From the NCBI RefSeq assembly GCF_963548695.1, contig NZ_CAUUWA010000062.1, positions 1 through 13,132 on the forward strand: a stretch of DNA of 13,132 nucleotides. Direction: 5' to 3'. Positions 6,285 through 13,077 of this stretch are shown here, in pieces; the first letter of the stretch is position 1; each line of letters begins with the position of its first letter. Under the pieces are notes generated by a model. The model saw only the letters and a list, made by a program, of their open reading frames with translations. It had not been told where the DNA came from and made no database searches. The stretch is from an uncultured Fretibacterium sp. (GTDB lineage: Bacteria > Synergistota > Synergistia > Synergistales > Aminobacteriaceae). Position numbers and translations under genes: made by a program.

Positions 6285-7985
6285 ATGAATCGGAGGAAAA
6301 GCGGAGGTGTAGGGGCCTGGGGCCTGTGTGCGCTGGCGGTTTTGATGGCGCTGTGCGCCCCGGCCTGGGCCTACAAGCAGGACTACCTCTACGAGGACAG
6401 CGGCTCGTGGCGCAACGTCTGGACAGCCATGGACTGGAATGGAAAAACCTATTTCACGCTTTACGACAGCGAGGGGGCGACATCGCTCATCTATCAGGTT
6501 CCAGAGGCCTTCTCCGGAGGGAGGGAGGATTTGGAAAAAATAGAGGGAGAACCCTTCATGACGATACCGGGCCGGGCTGGCATCGAGATCACCAACGACG
6601 AGGCGGCGTCCTACGTCTACTACACTCTGGATGGAGACAAGACCAATCTTTACCGTCGGTCGCTGAAGCGCGGCGATTCCGGCCAGCCGGAGGTTCGGGA
6701 TTTCACACTGGAGGGCAGTCCCTTCGTCTTCAGGGGCTTCGCCCTGGCCAAGGAGCCGGATCAAATTCTGCTGGTGTCGGAGGCCTCCGCTCAGCGGGAG
6801 GTGACGGTTGGGCTCTTCTCCTTCTCCAACTGGAGCGCCTCGGGGGCCAACGAGCCGATCCGGACCTGGACCTGCACTCTGCCGGAGGAGCGGAAGTACA
6901 AGCCTGTTATTGATGGCGAGGTCGGATACAGCGTCGTCTACGAGGCCAGCACGGACAGGGTGTGGCTGGTCGTTCAACAGAGCTATTTCGGCGAAGGGCA
7001 GAGCAATATCCCTAAGTGGTACTTTTACTCCCCCCTCGGACAAGGCGGTGTGCTTCAGGCCTTTGATCCTGCGGAGGAGATCCCGAAATGGAACGAGAGC
7101 AGTAACTTTAAGGTATTTAGTGTAAAGCGCTACAGAAGAATCGTCGAGTTCATGGACACCGCGTATCCCAGCCTTGGAGCCTCGGCTATCGCTGTTTATG
7201 AGGTTTCGGGGGGCAAGACTATCCTCTCCGAGCAGGTGGACTCCTGGACGGCCCCAGGAGGTAATTGGGACGTGGAAACGAAGCGCCCGCTGAAGGAGTT
7301 CTGGAGTAGAGTGCGCGATGCGGTTAACAACTATTCCTGTATAGTGGATTCCCTGGGCAACCTCTATGTCAAATTTAGCGCATCCGACCACTCCGGCAAC
7401 GCGAGCTTCGTCCGCATGGCTTGCTTCACCCCAGAGCGGATTATCGAGAACGTTGCGCCGGATCCGACGGAGGACGGCAAGCCGCAGCCCGCGAACGCCA
7501 TCGTCCTGAGGGCCACGCCGTTCAAGGGGCCGGAGGGATACCTGGCGACGGGCAGCCGCTGGGAGGTCTACCAGAGGACAACGAAAATTCAAAGCGCCTC
7601 CGATCTCCTCTCCATCCGCAGCTACGAGGATCAGAAGCCGGTCTACGTGGGGCGGAACACGGACGGCTCGCCGAGCCACAAGCTGACCAAGACCCTGCCC
7701 GCCGGGGACTACGTGTGGCGCATGGCCTACAACTGGCGTCTTGGCGGAGGGGGCGGCATGTTTGGCTCCACGCGCTGGTCTAAGCTGGGGAGCTTCACGG
7801 CGGTCGAGTCCCCGACTCCGACGCCCAACCCCGAACCTCAACCGTCCCCTGGCCCCAAACCGACGCCGAAGCCCAATCCCCGGACGGATAAGGACAAAAG
7901 CGGCGGCGGATGCGATGCGGGCCTTTCGGGAACGGCCGGGCTGGCCCTTTTGCTGGCGGCTTCGCTCCTCCTGCGGCGCAAATAG
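6285..7985 (+). CDS. Exported Synergist-CTERM protein with beta-rich ectodomain
   Basis: A 566-residue exported protein. The ATG at 6285 is chosen because AGGGAGGT (6272-6279) precedes it by 5-6 bases and a signal peptide follows (basic MNRRK, hydrophobic 11-25, cleavage expected after AWA at 29). The mature part (30 to about 510) is beta-rich, with repeated D.W.G.TYFTLYD / VDSLGNLYVKF-like strands suggesting a propeller or Ig-like modules. Near 485-515 GDYVWRMAYNW followed by RWSKLG recalls a fibronectin-III-like C-terminal domain; no family is recognised with certainty. A Pro-rich linker (about 517-535) leads to GGGCDAG (540-546), a hydrophobic helix and RRK at the end: the Synergist-CTERM signal, thought by analogy with PEP-CTERM to be processed at the membrane near the Cys. 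It converges with the nuclease gene, 69 bases away. Confidence 0.85.
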   Translation: MNRRKSGGVGAWGLCALAVLMALCAPAWAYKQDYLYEDSGSWRNVWTAMDWNGKTYFTLYDSEGATSLIYQVPEAFSGGREDLEKIEGEPFMTIPGRAGIEITNDEAASYVYYTLDGDKTNLYRRSLKRGDSGQPEVRDFTLEGSPFVFRGFALAKEPDQILLVSEASAQREVTVGLFSFSNWSASGANEPIRTWTCTLPEERKYKPVIDGEVGYSVVYEASTDRVWLVVQQSYFGEGQSNIPKWYFYSPLGQGGVLQAFDPAEEIPKWNESSNFKVFSVKRYRRIVEFMDTAYPSLGASAIAVYEVSGGKTILSEQVDSWTAPGGNWDVETKRPLKEFWSRVRDAVNNYSCIVDSLGNLYVKFSASDHSGNASFVRMACFTPERIIENVAPDPTEDGKPQPANAIVLRATPFKGPEGYLATGSRWEVYQRTTKIQSASDLLSIRSYEDQKPVYVGRNTDGSPSHKLTKTLPAGDYVWRMAYNWRLGGGGGMFGSTRWSKLGSFTAVESPTPTPNPEPQPSPGPKPTPKPNPRTDKDKSGGGCDAGLSGTAGLALLLAASLLLRRK

Positions 7986-8020
7986 ACTCCTGGGAACTTG
8001 ATCCCTTCCATAATGAGGTG

Positions 8021-8048
8021 AAAAAGCGGCCCCCTGTTAGCGGGGCCG
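8021..8048 (-). terminator. Rho-independent terminator of nuclease gene
   Basis: CGGCCCC (8027-8033) pairs with GGGGCCG (8042-8048) around an 8-base loop. Read on the minus strand the stem is followed by CTTTTT, a proper terminator 7 bases after the nuclease stop at 8055. It may also slow transcription coming from the convergent CTERM gene, although the plus-strand tail (TTCCTCTT) is poorer. Confidence 0.75.
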
Positions 8049-8054
8049 TTCCTC

Positions 8055-9026
8055 TTACTTCATGCTCTCGATCTCGGCGATGGAGAGCCCCGTGGCGATG
8101 GCGATATTCCGGACCTCCAGCCCCATCTGGAGCAGCTTTCGTGCCGTGGCGAACGCCTGGAGACGCTCACCCTCCAACCGGCCCTCGGCCTTACCCTCGG
8201 CTCTGCCCTCGGCCTTACCCTCGGCTCTGCCCTCGGCCTTGCCTTCTTCCCGGTATCGCGTCCGGACCTCCTCATCGATGTAGAGGTCAAAAAATGCCGG
8301 CAGGGACATGGGATCCCCTCCTTCCAATTCCTTTAAGAAACCGTGGTATTCCTTCCAGTTATCCCTGTTTTTCATATCGAGGATTCGCGCGATGTACAGC
8401 AGCAGATCTCGACGGTCTTCAACGGCCCACCCCCGCTCGTGAAGCAGCTGTGTCAACTGCTTCAGGTACAAAAATTTCCGGTTCTCCTGCCCCTTGCTCC
8501 GCGCCGCGCATTTTGCCGCGTAGAGGGCGAGGGCAAAGGGATTGTCGCTCGCCCTCAGCTCCTCATCATCCAGATCGCTCAGGACCATTCGATTGTAGTC
8601 GTAACGAATGGTCGTCCCGAACACGCTCCGCTCGAATCGTTCGGCCTCTCCCTTGGGGCGCCGGTCCGTGATAAGGGCCAGGGCCGCGGGGTAGCGGGAA
8701 TGATGGGCGGTGATGAGGCAGCGGTATCGGTCCATCCGGGCCGGAAGGTCCGAACCACCGGCCCCCTGGACCTCGATGTGCAGCAGCACCCATTGCTCGC
8801 CCCCCACCTTCAGAGGGACGTCGATAAGGTAGTCCACGAAGGAGGGAGGATGATGAACATCCCTCTCGGAGGTCTGAAGGATGTCCCGGAACTCCGCCTC
8901 CAGAAAACGGGGCTCCCGGTCGAGCCGTGCCGCCGCGTGCAGCTCGGGCAGAGCCAGACGCAAAAAAGGTTCGAAGAATCTTTCCAGCAGATCCTTCCAG
9001 AAACCGTCGTAATCGAAGCGTTCCAT
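8055..9026 (-). CDS. Rpn-family PD-(D/E)XK nuclease / putative transposase
   Basis: A 323-residue protein (326 if the TTG at 9035 is used). The ATG at 9026 is 11-12 bases from a GGGGGG stretch, and the TTG only 3, so the start is uncertain. The N-terminal half shows the PD-(D/E)XK-type core: FVDYLIDV (Asp65 and Asp69), then WVLLHIEVQ with Glu85 and Gln87 in the E-x-K/Q position, followed by LPARMDRYRCL, a block typical of Rpn nucleases and PD-(D/E)XK family transposases. Helical C-terminal half, with KAEGRAEG repeats at about 243-268 and a terminal GLEVRNIAIATGLSIAEIE helix pair. Family members in E. coli promote RecA-independent recombination and cut DNA. It lies downstream of the HTH regulator on the same strand. 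Copy A holds only its C-terminal third. Confidence 0.85.
   Translation of the reverse strand: MERFDYDGFWKDLLERFFEPFLRLALPELHAAARLDREPRFLEAEFRDILQTSERDVHHPPSFVDYLIDVPLKVGGEQWVLLHIEVQGAGGSDLPARMDRYRCLITAHHSRYPAALALITDRRPKGEAERFERSVFGTTIRYDYNRMVLSDLDDEELRASDNPFALALYAAKCAARSKGQENRKFLYLKQLTQLLHERGWAVEDRRDLLLYIARILDMKNRDNWKEYHGFLKELEGGDPMSLPAFFDLYIDEEVRTRYREEGKAEGRAEGKAEGRAEGKAEGRLEGERLQAFATARKLLQMGLEVRNIAIATGLSIAEIESMK
8181..8243 (-). repeat. 24-bp tandem repeat in nuclease gene (KAEGRAEG)
   Basis: Two exact 24-base units (8181-8204 and 8205-8228) and a partial third (8229-8243) encode alternating KAEG/RAEG blocks. Copy A has a single KAEGRLEG at this place, so two units were gained or lost since the duplication. 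The repeat keeps the reading frame. Confidence 0.85.
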
Positions 9027-9068
9027 TTTCGCCAATGTCCCCCCTCTCTGCAGTACCCTTAAACGACA

Positions 9069-9446
9069 TTATATCTCCCCATTATCTCCCCGCGCCCTCT
9101 CCGCATCCGGGTACTTGCCGCCGTTTTTGACGTCCCTCAGCGTGCGCGAGATGTTCGACTGGTTCCGGTCCATGACCAGGGCGATGTCGAACTGGTTCCA
9201 GAGGGCGGTTGTCCCGCGGAAGACGAGGCCGGAGAGGGCGGGGATGCGGAGGGTGGGGTCGTCGTTGAGCAGCTCGCCCATGGCCTCGCGCCGCCCCAGG
9301 GGGTCCTCGAAGTCCACCTTGTCGTAGCTGAGGACGTAGAACGCCAGGCGGAGCTCCAGGATCTTCCGCGTTTTCATCAGCCAACGGCACCGTTTCTCCA
9401 TGGCCTGCCGCTGTTCGGGCGTTGGGAAGAGCTGAGCGTCTGACAT
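9069..9446 (-). CDS. Internally deleted HTH regulator: free HTH domain (copy B)
   Basis: A 125-residue derivative of the 864-residue regulator. Residues 1-113 match it almost perfectly, including the HTH (81-106), then 12 new residues (DAERARGDNGEI) close the frame. The DNA shows why: the sequence jumps from the KYP codons to the last ~18 bases of the full gene (AGGGCGTGGGGAGATAAT in copy A, AGGGCGCGGGGAGATAAT here) in a shifted frame. The old stop is bypassed and a near-duplicate GGGGAGATATAAT provides a new TAA. The same AGGAGG site precedes ATG 9446. Membrane segments and helical repeats are gone, so any product would be a soluble DNA-binding fragment, possibly competing with the full regulator (inference). 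The nuclease gene follows 42 bases on. Confidence 0.75.
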   Translation of the reverse strand: MSDAQLFPTPEQRQAMEKRCRWLMKTRKILELRLAFYVLSYDKVDFEDPLGRREAMGELLNDDPTLRIPALSGLVFRGTTALWNQFDIALVMDRNQSNISRTLRDVKNGGKYPDAERARGDNGEI

Positions 9447-9464
9447 TGCCGGACCTCCTGAAAG

Positions 9465-9497
9465 TCGAATCCGCAAGTCGAATCCAAAATCGAATCC
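9465..9497. promoter_or_regulatory. Three TCGAATCC iterons upstream of truncated regulator
   Basis: Exact TCGAATCC copies at 9465-9472, 9478-9485 and 9490-9497 (steps of 13 and 12 bases), with a related TCGAATAC at 9508-9515. They lie between the ribosome binding site and the putative promoter. Copy A has one exact and two degenerate copies, so a 12-13 base unit has been added or lost. The near-helical spacing suggests an operator, possibly for autoregulation. Confidence 0.4.
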
Positions 9498-9523
9498 CGA
9501 CCGTCTTTCGAATACACAGGCAG

Positions 9524-9550
9524 GATATAACGGCCCGCGCCTTTTAGCAA
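9524..9550 (-). promoter_or_regulatory. Putative promoter of truncated regulator and nuclease (copy B)
   Basis: Minus-strand TTGCTA (9550-9545), a 15-base spacer and TATATC (9529-9524), as in copy A at 3699-3725. The block is conserved while the sequence on its far side (from 9558) has diverged, which supports a regulatory role. Confidence 0.35.
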
Positions 9551-9591
9551 GGCCGGGGAACGTCCGGGCCTTCTCGAGGAGACATTGGACG

Positions 9592-9657
9592 ATGAAGAGA
9601 AAGGATGAAGGAAAAAACGGACGATTCCCGGTCGGATCCGTGCCCGCGCAGGATTCC
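9592..9657 (+). pseudogene. 5' remnant of plus-strand HTH gene (copy B)
   Basis: GACATTGGACGATGAAGAGAA (9581-9601) and the following bases match the start of the HTH gene at 3861. After about 15 codons the sequence jumps, at a CGGATC microhomology, to the region equivalent to 4971-4995 upstream of the next repeat unit. The frame stays open for 63 codons, into the following truncated membrane-protein gene, but no domain remains. A deletion scar. Confidence 0.65.
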
Positions 9658-9669
9658 GATCAAACGCAT

Positions 9670-9698
9670 TTGCAATATGGATGGTCGGACGGTAAATT
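9670..9698 (+). promoter_or_regulatory. Putative promoter, third unit, likely driving the VWA-lipase gene
   Basis: TTGCAA (9670-9675), a 17-base spacer and TAAATT (9693-9698), homologous to the promoters at 52-80 and 5008-5036. No better promoter is visible between here and the GTG at 9903, so this captured promoter may transcribe the large gene through a ~200-base leader. Confidence 0.4.
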
Positions 9699-9762
9699 AG
9701 GGGCACAGCAGAAGCTGGAGGGACAAATTGTTTCCCGCAGAATTCGGAGAGGAGAGATTTGC

Positions 9763-9783
9763 ATGTCGAAGAACGGAGCTTGA
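9763..9783 (+). pseudogene. Six-codon remnant of small membrane protein gene
   Basis: An intact GGAGAG ribosome binding site and ATG are followed by MSKNGA and then TGA, against MSENGAS in copy A. Everything after the sixth codon is replaced by unrelated sequence. The short frame could still be translated and act as a leader peptide for the gene at 9903. From 9784 to 9902 I see no other gene; the 16-codon frame at 9797 has no support. Confidence 0.6.
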
Positions 9784-9902
9784 ATTGACAATTTAAATGC
9801 AACAGCAGGAGGTGAAGAAGAGGAAGATTTTTGACGCGTTGAGTTGATAGGTGGGACGCGGACCGGAGAAGAGGAACGAGACGAAAGCAGGAGGGATGGA
9901 TC

Positions 9903-12900
9903 GTGAGAAAAAGAGCGGGTTGGTTTTTATCCGGCGCCCTTGTGTTGGCGATGACACTTTTGGGCATTCCCTTGGCCTATGCGGGGAACGATAATTTCAC
10001 GGCGCCGGGTCTCCAGGCTGAACTCCAGAAGAATCTTGACGCATCGTTGAAAAAAGCTCTGGAGGGATTGGCAGCTCCCAGGACGACCTCGCTAAAAAGG
10101 GCTCCTATCTCAGGGACTTCGCGGGATAAGGTCGATATGGGGCAAAAAATTAGGGATACGGAGAGGTTCTCCAGCGTCAGCGCTGACGCCAAAGTGGAGG
10201 TCGCTTTCGTCATCGACACGACGGGCTCCATGGCCGACAACATCCGCAACGTGGCCAGGAACCTGACGGAGTTTGCCCGTTACCTGAACAGCAAGGACGT
10301 CTCCCTGAAATTCTCGGTTGTGGAGTACAGGGACATCACCGTAGATGGTCTGGACTCCACCGTCGTTTGGGAGGACGATGGATCCGAGTGGATGGAGGTC
10401 GAAAACTGCGTTGCTACGCTTCACAAGCTGAAAGTTGGCGGCGGCGGAGACGATCCGGAAACGCCTATCGACGGGCTCGGCTATCTCCTGAACAGCCCGA
10501 AACTGAGATGGGATGCTTCCGCCTACAAGTTTGCCATACTGCTAACGGATGCGGGTTGCAAAATGGACAACCGTTTCGGCTACTCCGATCTCTCAGAGAT
10601 CGCCAGGGCGCTGGCCGCCGCCAAGATCTACACCTCCGCGATTTCCGATAACCGTGACAAATCCATCTACGAACCCCTGCTCTTCGCCACCGGCGGGGTG
10701 TGGGGTGATATCGACAAAAAAAACTTCGCGGATGTGCTGAAGGACTTTGCCGACAGCATCCTCGGAAAGATCGAGGAGGAGACGAGCGAGAACCAGGTGC
10801 GCGTGCTCGGCAACGTGATCGGCGGCGTGAGCGACAAGGGGTACAGGGGATTGATCAGCGCCTCGCTCCTGACCGAGCGCGACGTGGCCGCGTTGAGCAA
10901 TGACGTCAACTGGCAGGGTTTCACCGCCGACGGCGAGGCCCGCCTGCTGGTTCAAATCCAGTCCACCTCCCCCAAGACGGTATCCCTGAGCCTGACCTCA
11001 CTTGACATTGAGAGGAAAACCCTGGACCGGAACCCTGTTCCCTCGACGTTTACGTTGGAGGACGTGGGGGGAGGAAAGTACCAGAAGACCATCGTGCTGA
11101 GGGCCCCGGAGTCCTGGCCCGGAGCGGGGAACACCTCCGACGTCCCCTTCGAGGTCACTGTGCGGAATCAGGACGGCACGCGGTTCGCGAATCCCCGCCG
11201 GCTGGCCTTGAGGAAGCCTCCGGTGGTGTTCGTCCATGGCTGGACAGGGACAGTGACCTCTTTCCAGGACAAGACCATGGATCGTTTCAAGGAAGGTGGA
11301 TTCAACTGGCTTCACCGCGGCAGTTATGAGGATCAGAACGTGAATGGTCCGAGAGCGATCATGTCTTTGGATAGCGGCAGGATGTTCTTCAACAACTTCA
11401 TCGACCCGGCTATCTGGATGGCCCGAAAGGACCTGTACGAATGCGCGAAGGTCGACGTTGTCGCCCACAGCATGGGAGGCTTGGTTGCGAAGGCCTTTGC
11501 CCTGGACAAGTGGTATAGCACCTACCGGAGTTACGGCCAAGGAAGCATCCGGAGGCTGGTGACGCTGGGGACGCCGCACTGGGGATCGGGATATTTTTCG
11601 TATTTACAGAAAGATGTGAACTACCTGAGGGATGATTTTTTCGAAGAGAGCAGAACTCGAGGTAATCATTCTACCAATAAGTTCGTGGTGTGGCTGATGC
11701 AAGACCGTAGAACGGGAACGGCAATAGAAGAGCTGGCCATGTACAGTCCCACGATCACGTGGCTCAACGCGGCCTCCTATGACATCCCGATGTACTGCGT
11801 AGCCGGAGATGATGGACAACACCTTCCGTATTGGGTTATTACCGAGCTGGCGATACTTCGCTATACCTACGAGCACCTCTACAGGAATGTTTTGAGCGAC
11901 ATAGGGATCCTCTCGCTTGAAGTAGCCGAGAGGTCGGACGGATGTGTGGGGGTGTCGAGCGCCCACTGGGCCGGGAGTAAGGTGCCTTTCAAAATTTTTA
12001 CCGAATGGTGGAATAGAGAACATAGCGCTTTACCCAATGCCACAAAGGTCATTACCCGGGTCATCGATCTCCTTTCCGGGCCCAAGGACGCGTTCGGGGT
12101 ACCGACCCCCATCACCTGGAGGCCCTCGTACTACACCGCCTCGTCCCGTGCTGTCTCCGTCGAGGGTCTGGATCGCGCTCTTTCCTCTCTTTCCATGGAC
12201 ATCCCCCCCGAGGCGATCTCCTTGACGGCCGACTACAGCGAGGTGCGGCCGGGCCGGACGGTGCACCTCACCGCGAAGCCGAAGACGGACACGGACGGTA
12301 GCTTGGACAAGGTTGCCTTTGTCCCGGTCGGCGACGGCACGGCGATCGACAGGGACCGGTACGCGCTCGACGCCGACGGCCTGGGGCTGAGGGTGAGGAT
12401 CCCAGACGATTTCAGCGGGGCGTGCGAGTTTGGGGCCGTCGGCCTCGTCAGCGGGGAGATAGCGGTCTCCAACAGGCTGACGATCGTCTCGAAGCCCTAC
12501 CTGGACGGGATGAAGTGGCTGTCGTTCTCGCAGGGGCCGTCGGCCTCGTACCTGGAGGGGGCAAAGGTTCCCCTGCAGGTGAACGCTTATATGCGCGACG
12601 ACAAGAGGTTTGATGTCTCCCGCCACGAGCTGGGGACCACATACGCAGTCAGCGATGCCTCCGTAGGAAAGATCTCCGAGGACGGGACGTTCGAGGCCCT
12701 CAAAGCCGGCAAGGTGACCGTCACCGCCAAAAATGGAACGTGTGAGGCCCTCATCGACATCACCGTCAGACCCCTTGATGTGACGCCTACGCCCACACCA
12801 ACGCCTACGCCTACGCCCACACCAACGCCTACACCGACGCCGACGCCAACGCCTACACCAACGCCTACACCTACACCGACGCCAACGCCTACACCGACGC

Positions 12901-13046
12901 CTACGCCGACTCCAACTCCAACTCCAACTCCTACACCGACTCCAAATCTCCCGAATTCCAACAAGGGCGGCAGCGGGTGCGACGCGGTATTTGGCGGACT
13001 TATGTTGGCTTTCGTCGGAGCGTCTCTGTTGAGGAAGAAGGTGTAG
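9903..13046 (+). CDS. Exported VWA-lipase-Ig Synergist-CTERM protein
   Basis: A 1047-residue exported multidomain protein. It starts at GTG 9903, because AGGAGGG (9889-9895) fits and the ATG at 9896 is out of frame. Signal peptide 1-27 (AYA, then GND). Von Willebrand A domain about 96-290: MIDAS DTTGSM (Asp105, Thr107, Ser109), GGGGDDPE (179-186) and LLTDAG (Asp216), the GGGD.PE style seen in hemicentin-like VWA domains. A beta-rich linker domain (about 300-435). Alpha/beta-hydrolase about 438-725: VFVHGW (His445, oxyanion-hole region), AHSMGG with nucleophile Ser523, LGTPHWGS, RSDGCVGVSSA with Asp679 and EHSALPN with His707: a complete triad of the triacylglycerol-lipase/PGAP1-like type. Bacterial Ig (Big_2-like) about 872-956. 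Then 27 Thr-Pro pairs (961-1014) and CTERM GGSGCDA (Cys1026), helix and RKKV end. It probably binds a surface ligand via VWA and hydrolyses an ester or lipid. Confidence 0.9.
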   Translation: MRKRAGWFLSGALVLAMTLLGIPLAYAGNDNFTAPGLQAELQKNLDASLKKALEGLAAPRTTSLKRAPISGTSRDKVDMGQKIRDTERFSSVSADAKVEVAFVIDTTGSMADNIRNVARNLTEFARYLNSKDVSLKFSVVEYRDITVDGLDSTVVWEDDGSEWMEVENCVATLHKLKVGGGGDDPETPIDGLGYLLNSPKLRWDASAYKFAILLTDAGCKMDNRFGYSDLSEIARALAAAKIYTSAISDNRDKSIYEPLLFATGGVWGDIDKKNFADVLKDFADSILGKIEEETSENQVRVLGNVIGGVSDKGYRGLISASLLTERDVAALSNDVNWQGFTADGEARLLVQIQSTSPKTVSLSLTSLDIERKTLDRNPVPSTFTLEDVGGGKYQKTIVLRAPESWPGAGNTSDVPFEVTVRNQDGTRFANPRRLALRKPPVVFVHGWTGTVTSFQDKTMDRFKEGGFNWLHRGSYEDQNVNGPRAIMSLDSGRMFFNNFIDPAIWMARKDLYECAKVDVVAHSMGGLVAKAFALDKWYSTYRSYGQGSIRRLVTLGTPHWGSGYFSYLQKDVNYLRDDFFEESRTRGNHSTNKFVVWLMQDRRTGTAIEELAMYSPTITWLNAASYDIPMYCVAGDDGQHLPYWVITELAILRYTYEHLYRNVLSDIGILSLEVAERSDGCVGVSSAHWAGSKVPFKIFTEWWNREHSALPNATKVITRVIDLLSGPKDAFGVPTPITWRPSYYTASSRAVSVEGLDRALSSLSMDIPPEAISLTADYSEVRPGRTVHLTAKPKTDTDGSLDKVAFVPVGDGTAIDRDRYALDADGLGLRVRIPDDFSGACEFGAVGLVSGEIAVSNRLTIVSKPYLDGMKWLSFSQGPSASYLEGAKVPLQVNAYMRDDKRFDVSRHELGTTYAVSDASVGKISEDGTFEALKAGKVTVTAKNGTCEALIDITVRPLDVTPTPTPTPTPTPTPTPTPTPTPTPTPTPTPTPTPTPTPTPTPTPTPTPTPTPTPNLPNSNKGGSGCDAVFGGLMLAFVGASLLRKKV
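12783..12944 (+). repeat. (Thr-Pro)27 hexanucleotide repeat tract
   Basis: 162 bases encode 27 uninterrupted Thr-Pro dipeptides with mixed codons (ACG, ACA, ACC, ACT with CCT, CCC, CCA, CCG), with longer internal repeats of 12-30 bases. It forms an extended, wall-spanning style linker before the CTERM anchor. In-frame length change is likely by slippage or recombination. The codon mixture suggests selection on the protein sequence rather than simple slippage alone. Confidence 0.9.
12979..13033 (+). repeat. 55-bp direct repeat, first copy (inside CTERM coding region)
   Basis: It encodes the CTERM segment from Cys1026/Asp1027 to the Leu-Leu-Arg end of the helix. An exact copy lies at 13078-13132, 99 bases downstream, so in the same frame. 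Confidence 0.9.
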
Positions 13047-13077
13047 TGCCGGATAGACATAGCTAGTCCCTTTAGGG

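Larger units (their letters stand above)
4996..9657. repeat. Tandem segmental duplication, copy B
   Basis: Second copy of the unit, starting at the GATCAAACGCATTTG element and ending where the same element recurs at 9658. It holds the small membrane protein, lipoprotein, CTERM protein and complete nuclease. The regulator has lost about 2.2 kb inside (junction near 9098-9108), and the plus-strand HTH genes have lost about 1.1 kb (junction near 9640, where CGGATC occurs on both sides of the missing segment in copy A). Just before each recurrence of the element, 4971-4995 and 9634-9657 are also alike, confirming the unit length. Confidence 0.8.
9658..9783 (+). repeat. Truncated third start of the repeated unit
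   Basis: From the GATCAAACGCATTTG element (9658-9672) onward, 9658-9780 follows 4996-5130 closely: promoter boxes, AGGGGCACAGCAGAAGCTGG, TTTCCCGCAGAATTCGGA and the ribosome binding site. Similarity stops a few codons into the membrane-protein gene. This shows the unit existed at least in part three times, or marks the recombination end point of the duplication. Confidence 0.7.

Noticed and set aside
6087..7841. A 584-codon minus-strand open frame
   Set aside because: Antisense to the CTERM protein, which has signal peptide, linker and sorting motif in its own frame; the antisense product is Arg-rich without domains.
8181..8243. Possible CRISPR array
   Set aside because: The 24-base units are contiguous without spacers and encode a coding repeat.
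8343..9062. A 239-codon plus-strand open frame opposite the nuclease
   Set aside because: The minus-strand frame holds the PD-(D/E)XK signature and a terminator; the opposite frame has neither support nor a start signal.
41..9783. Composite transposon or insertion sequence
   Set aside because: No terminal inverted repeats, target duplications or DDE transposase were seen at the unit ends. The Rpn-like protein alone does not define a mobile element.
9785..9813. TTGACA at 9785 as a promoter for the large gene
   Set aside because: No -10-like hexamer lies 16-18 bases downstream; the region there is a GGAGG-rich stretch.
12587..13060. Minus-strand Gly-Val repeat protein
   Set aside because: It is the reverse reading of the Thr-Pro tract and anchor of the large plus-strand gene.
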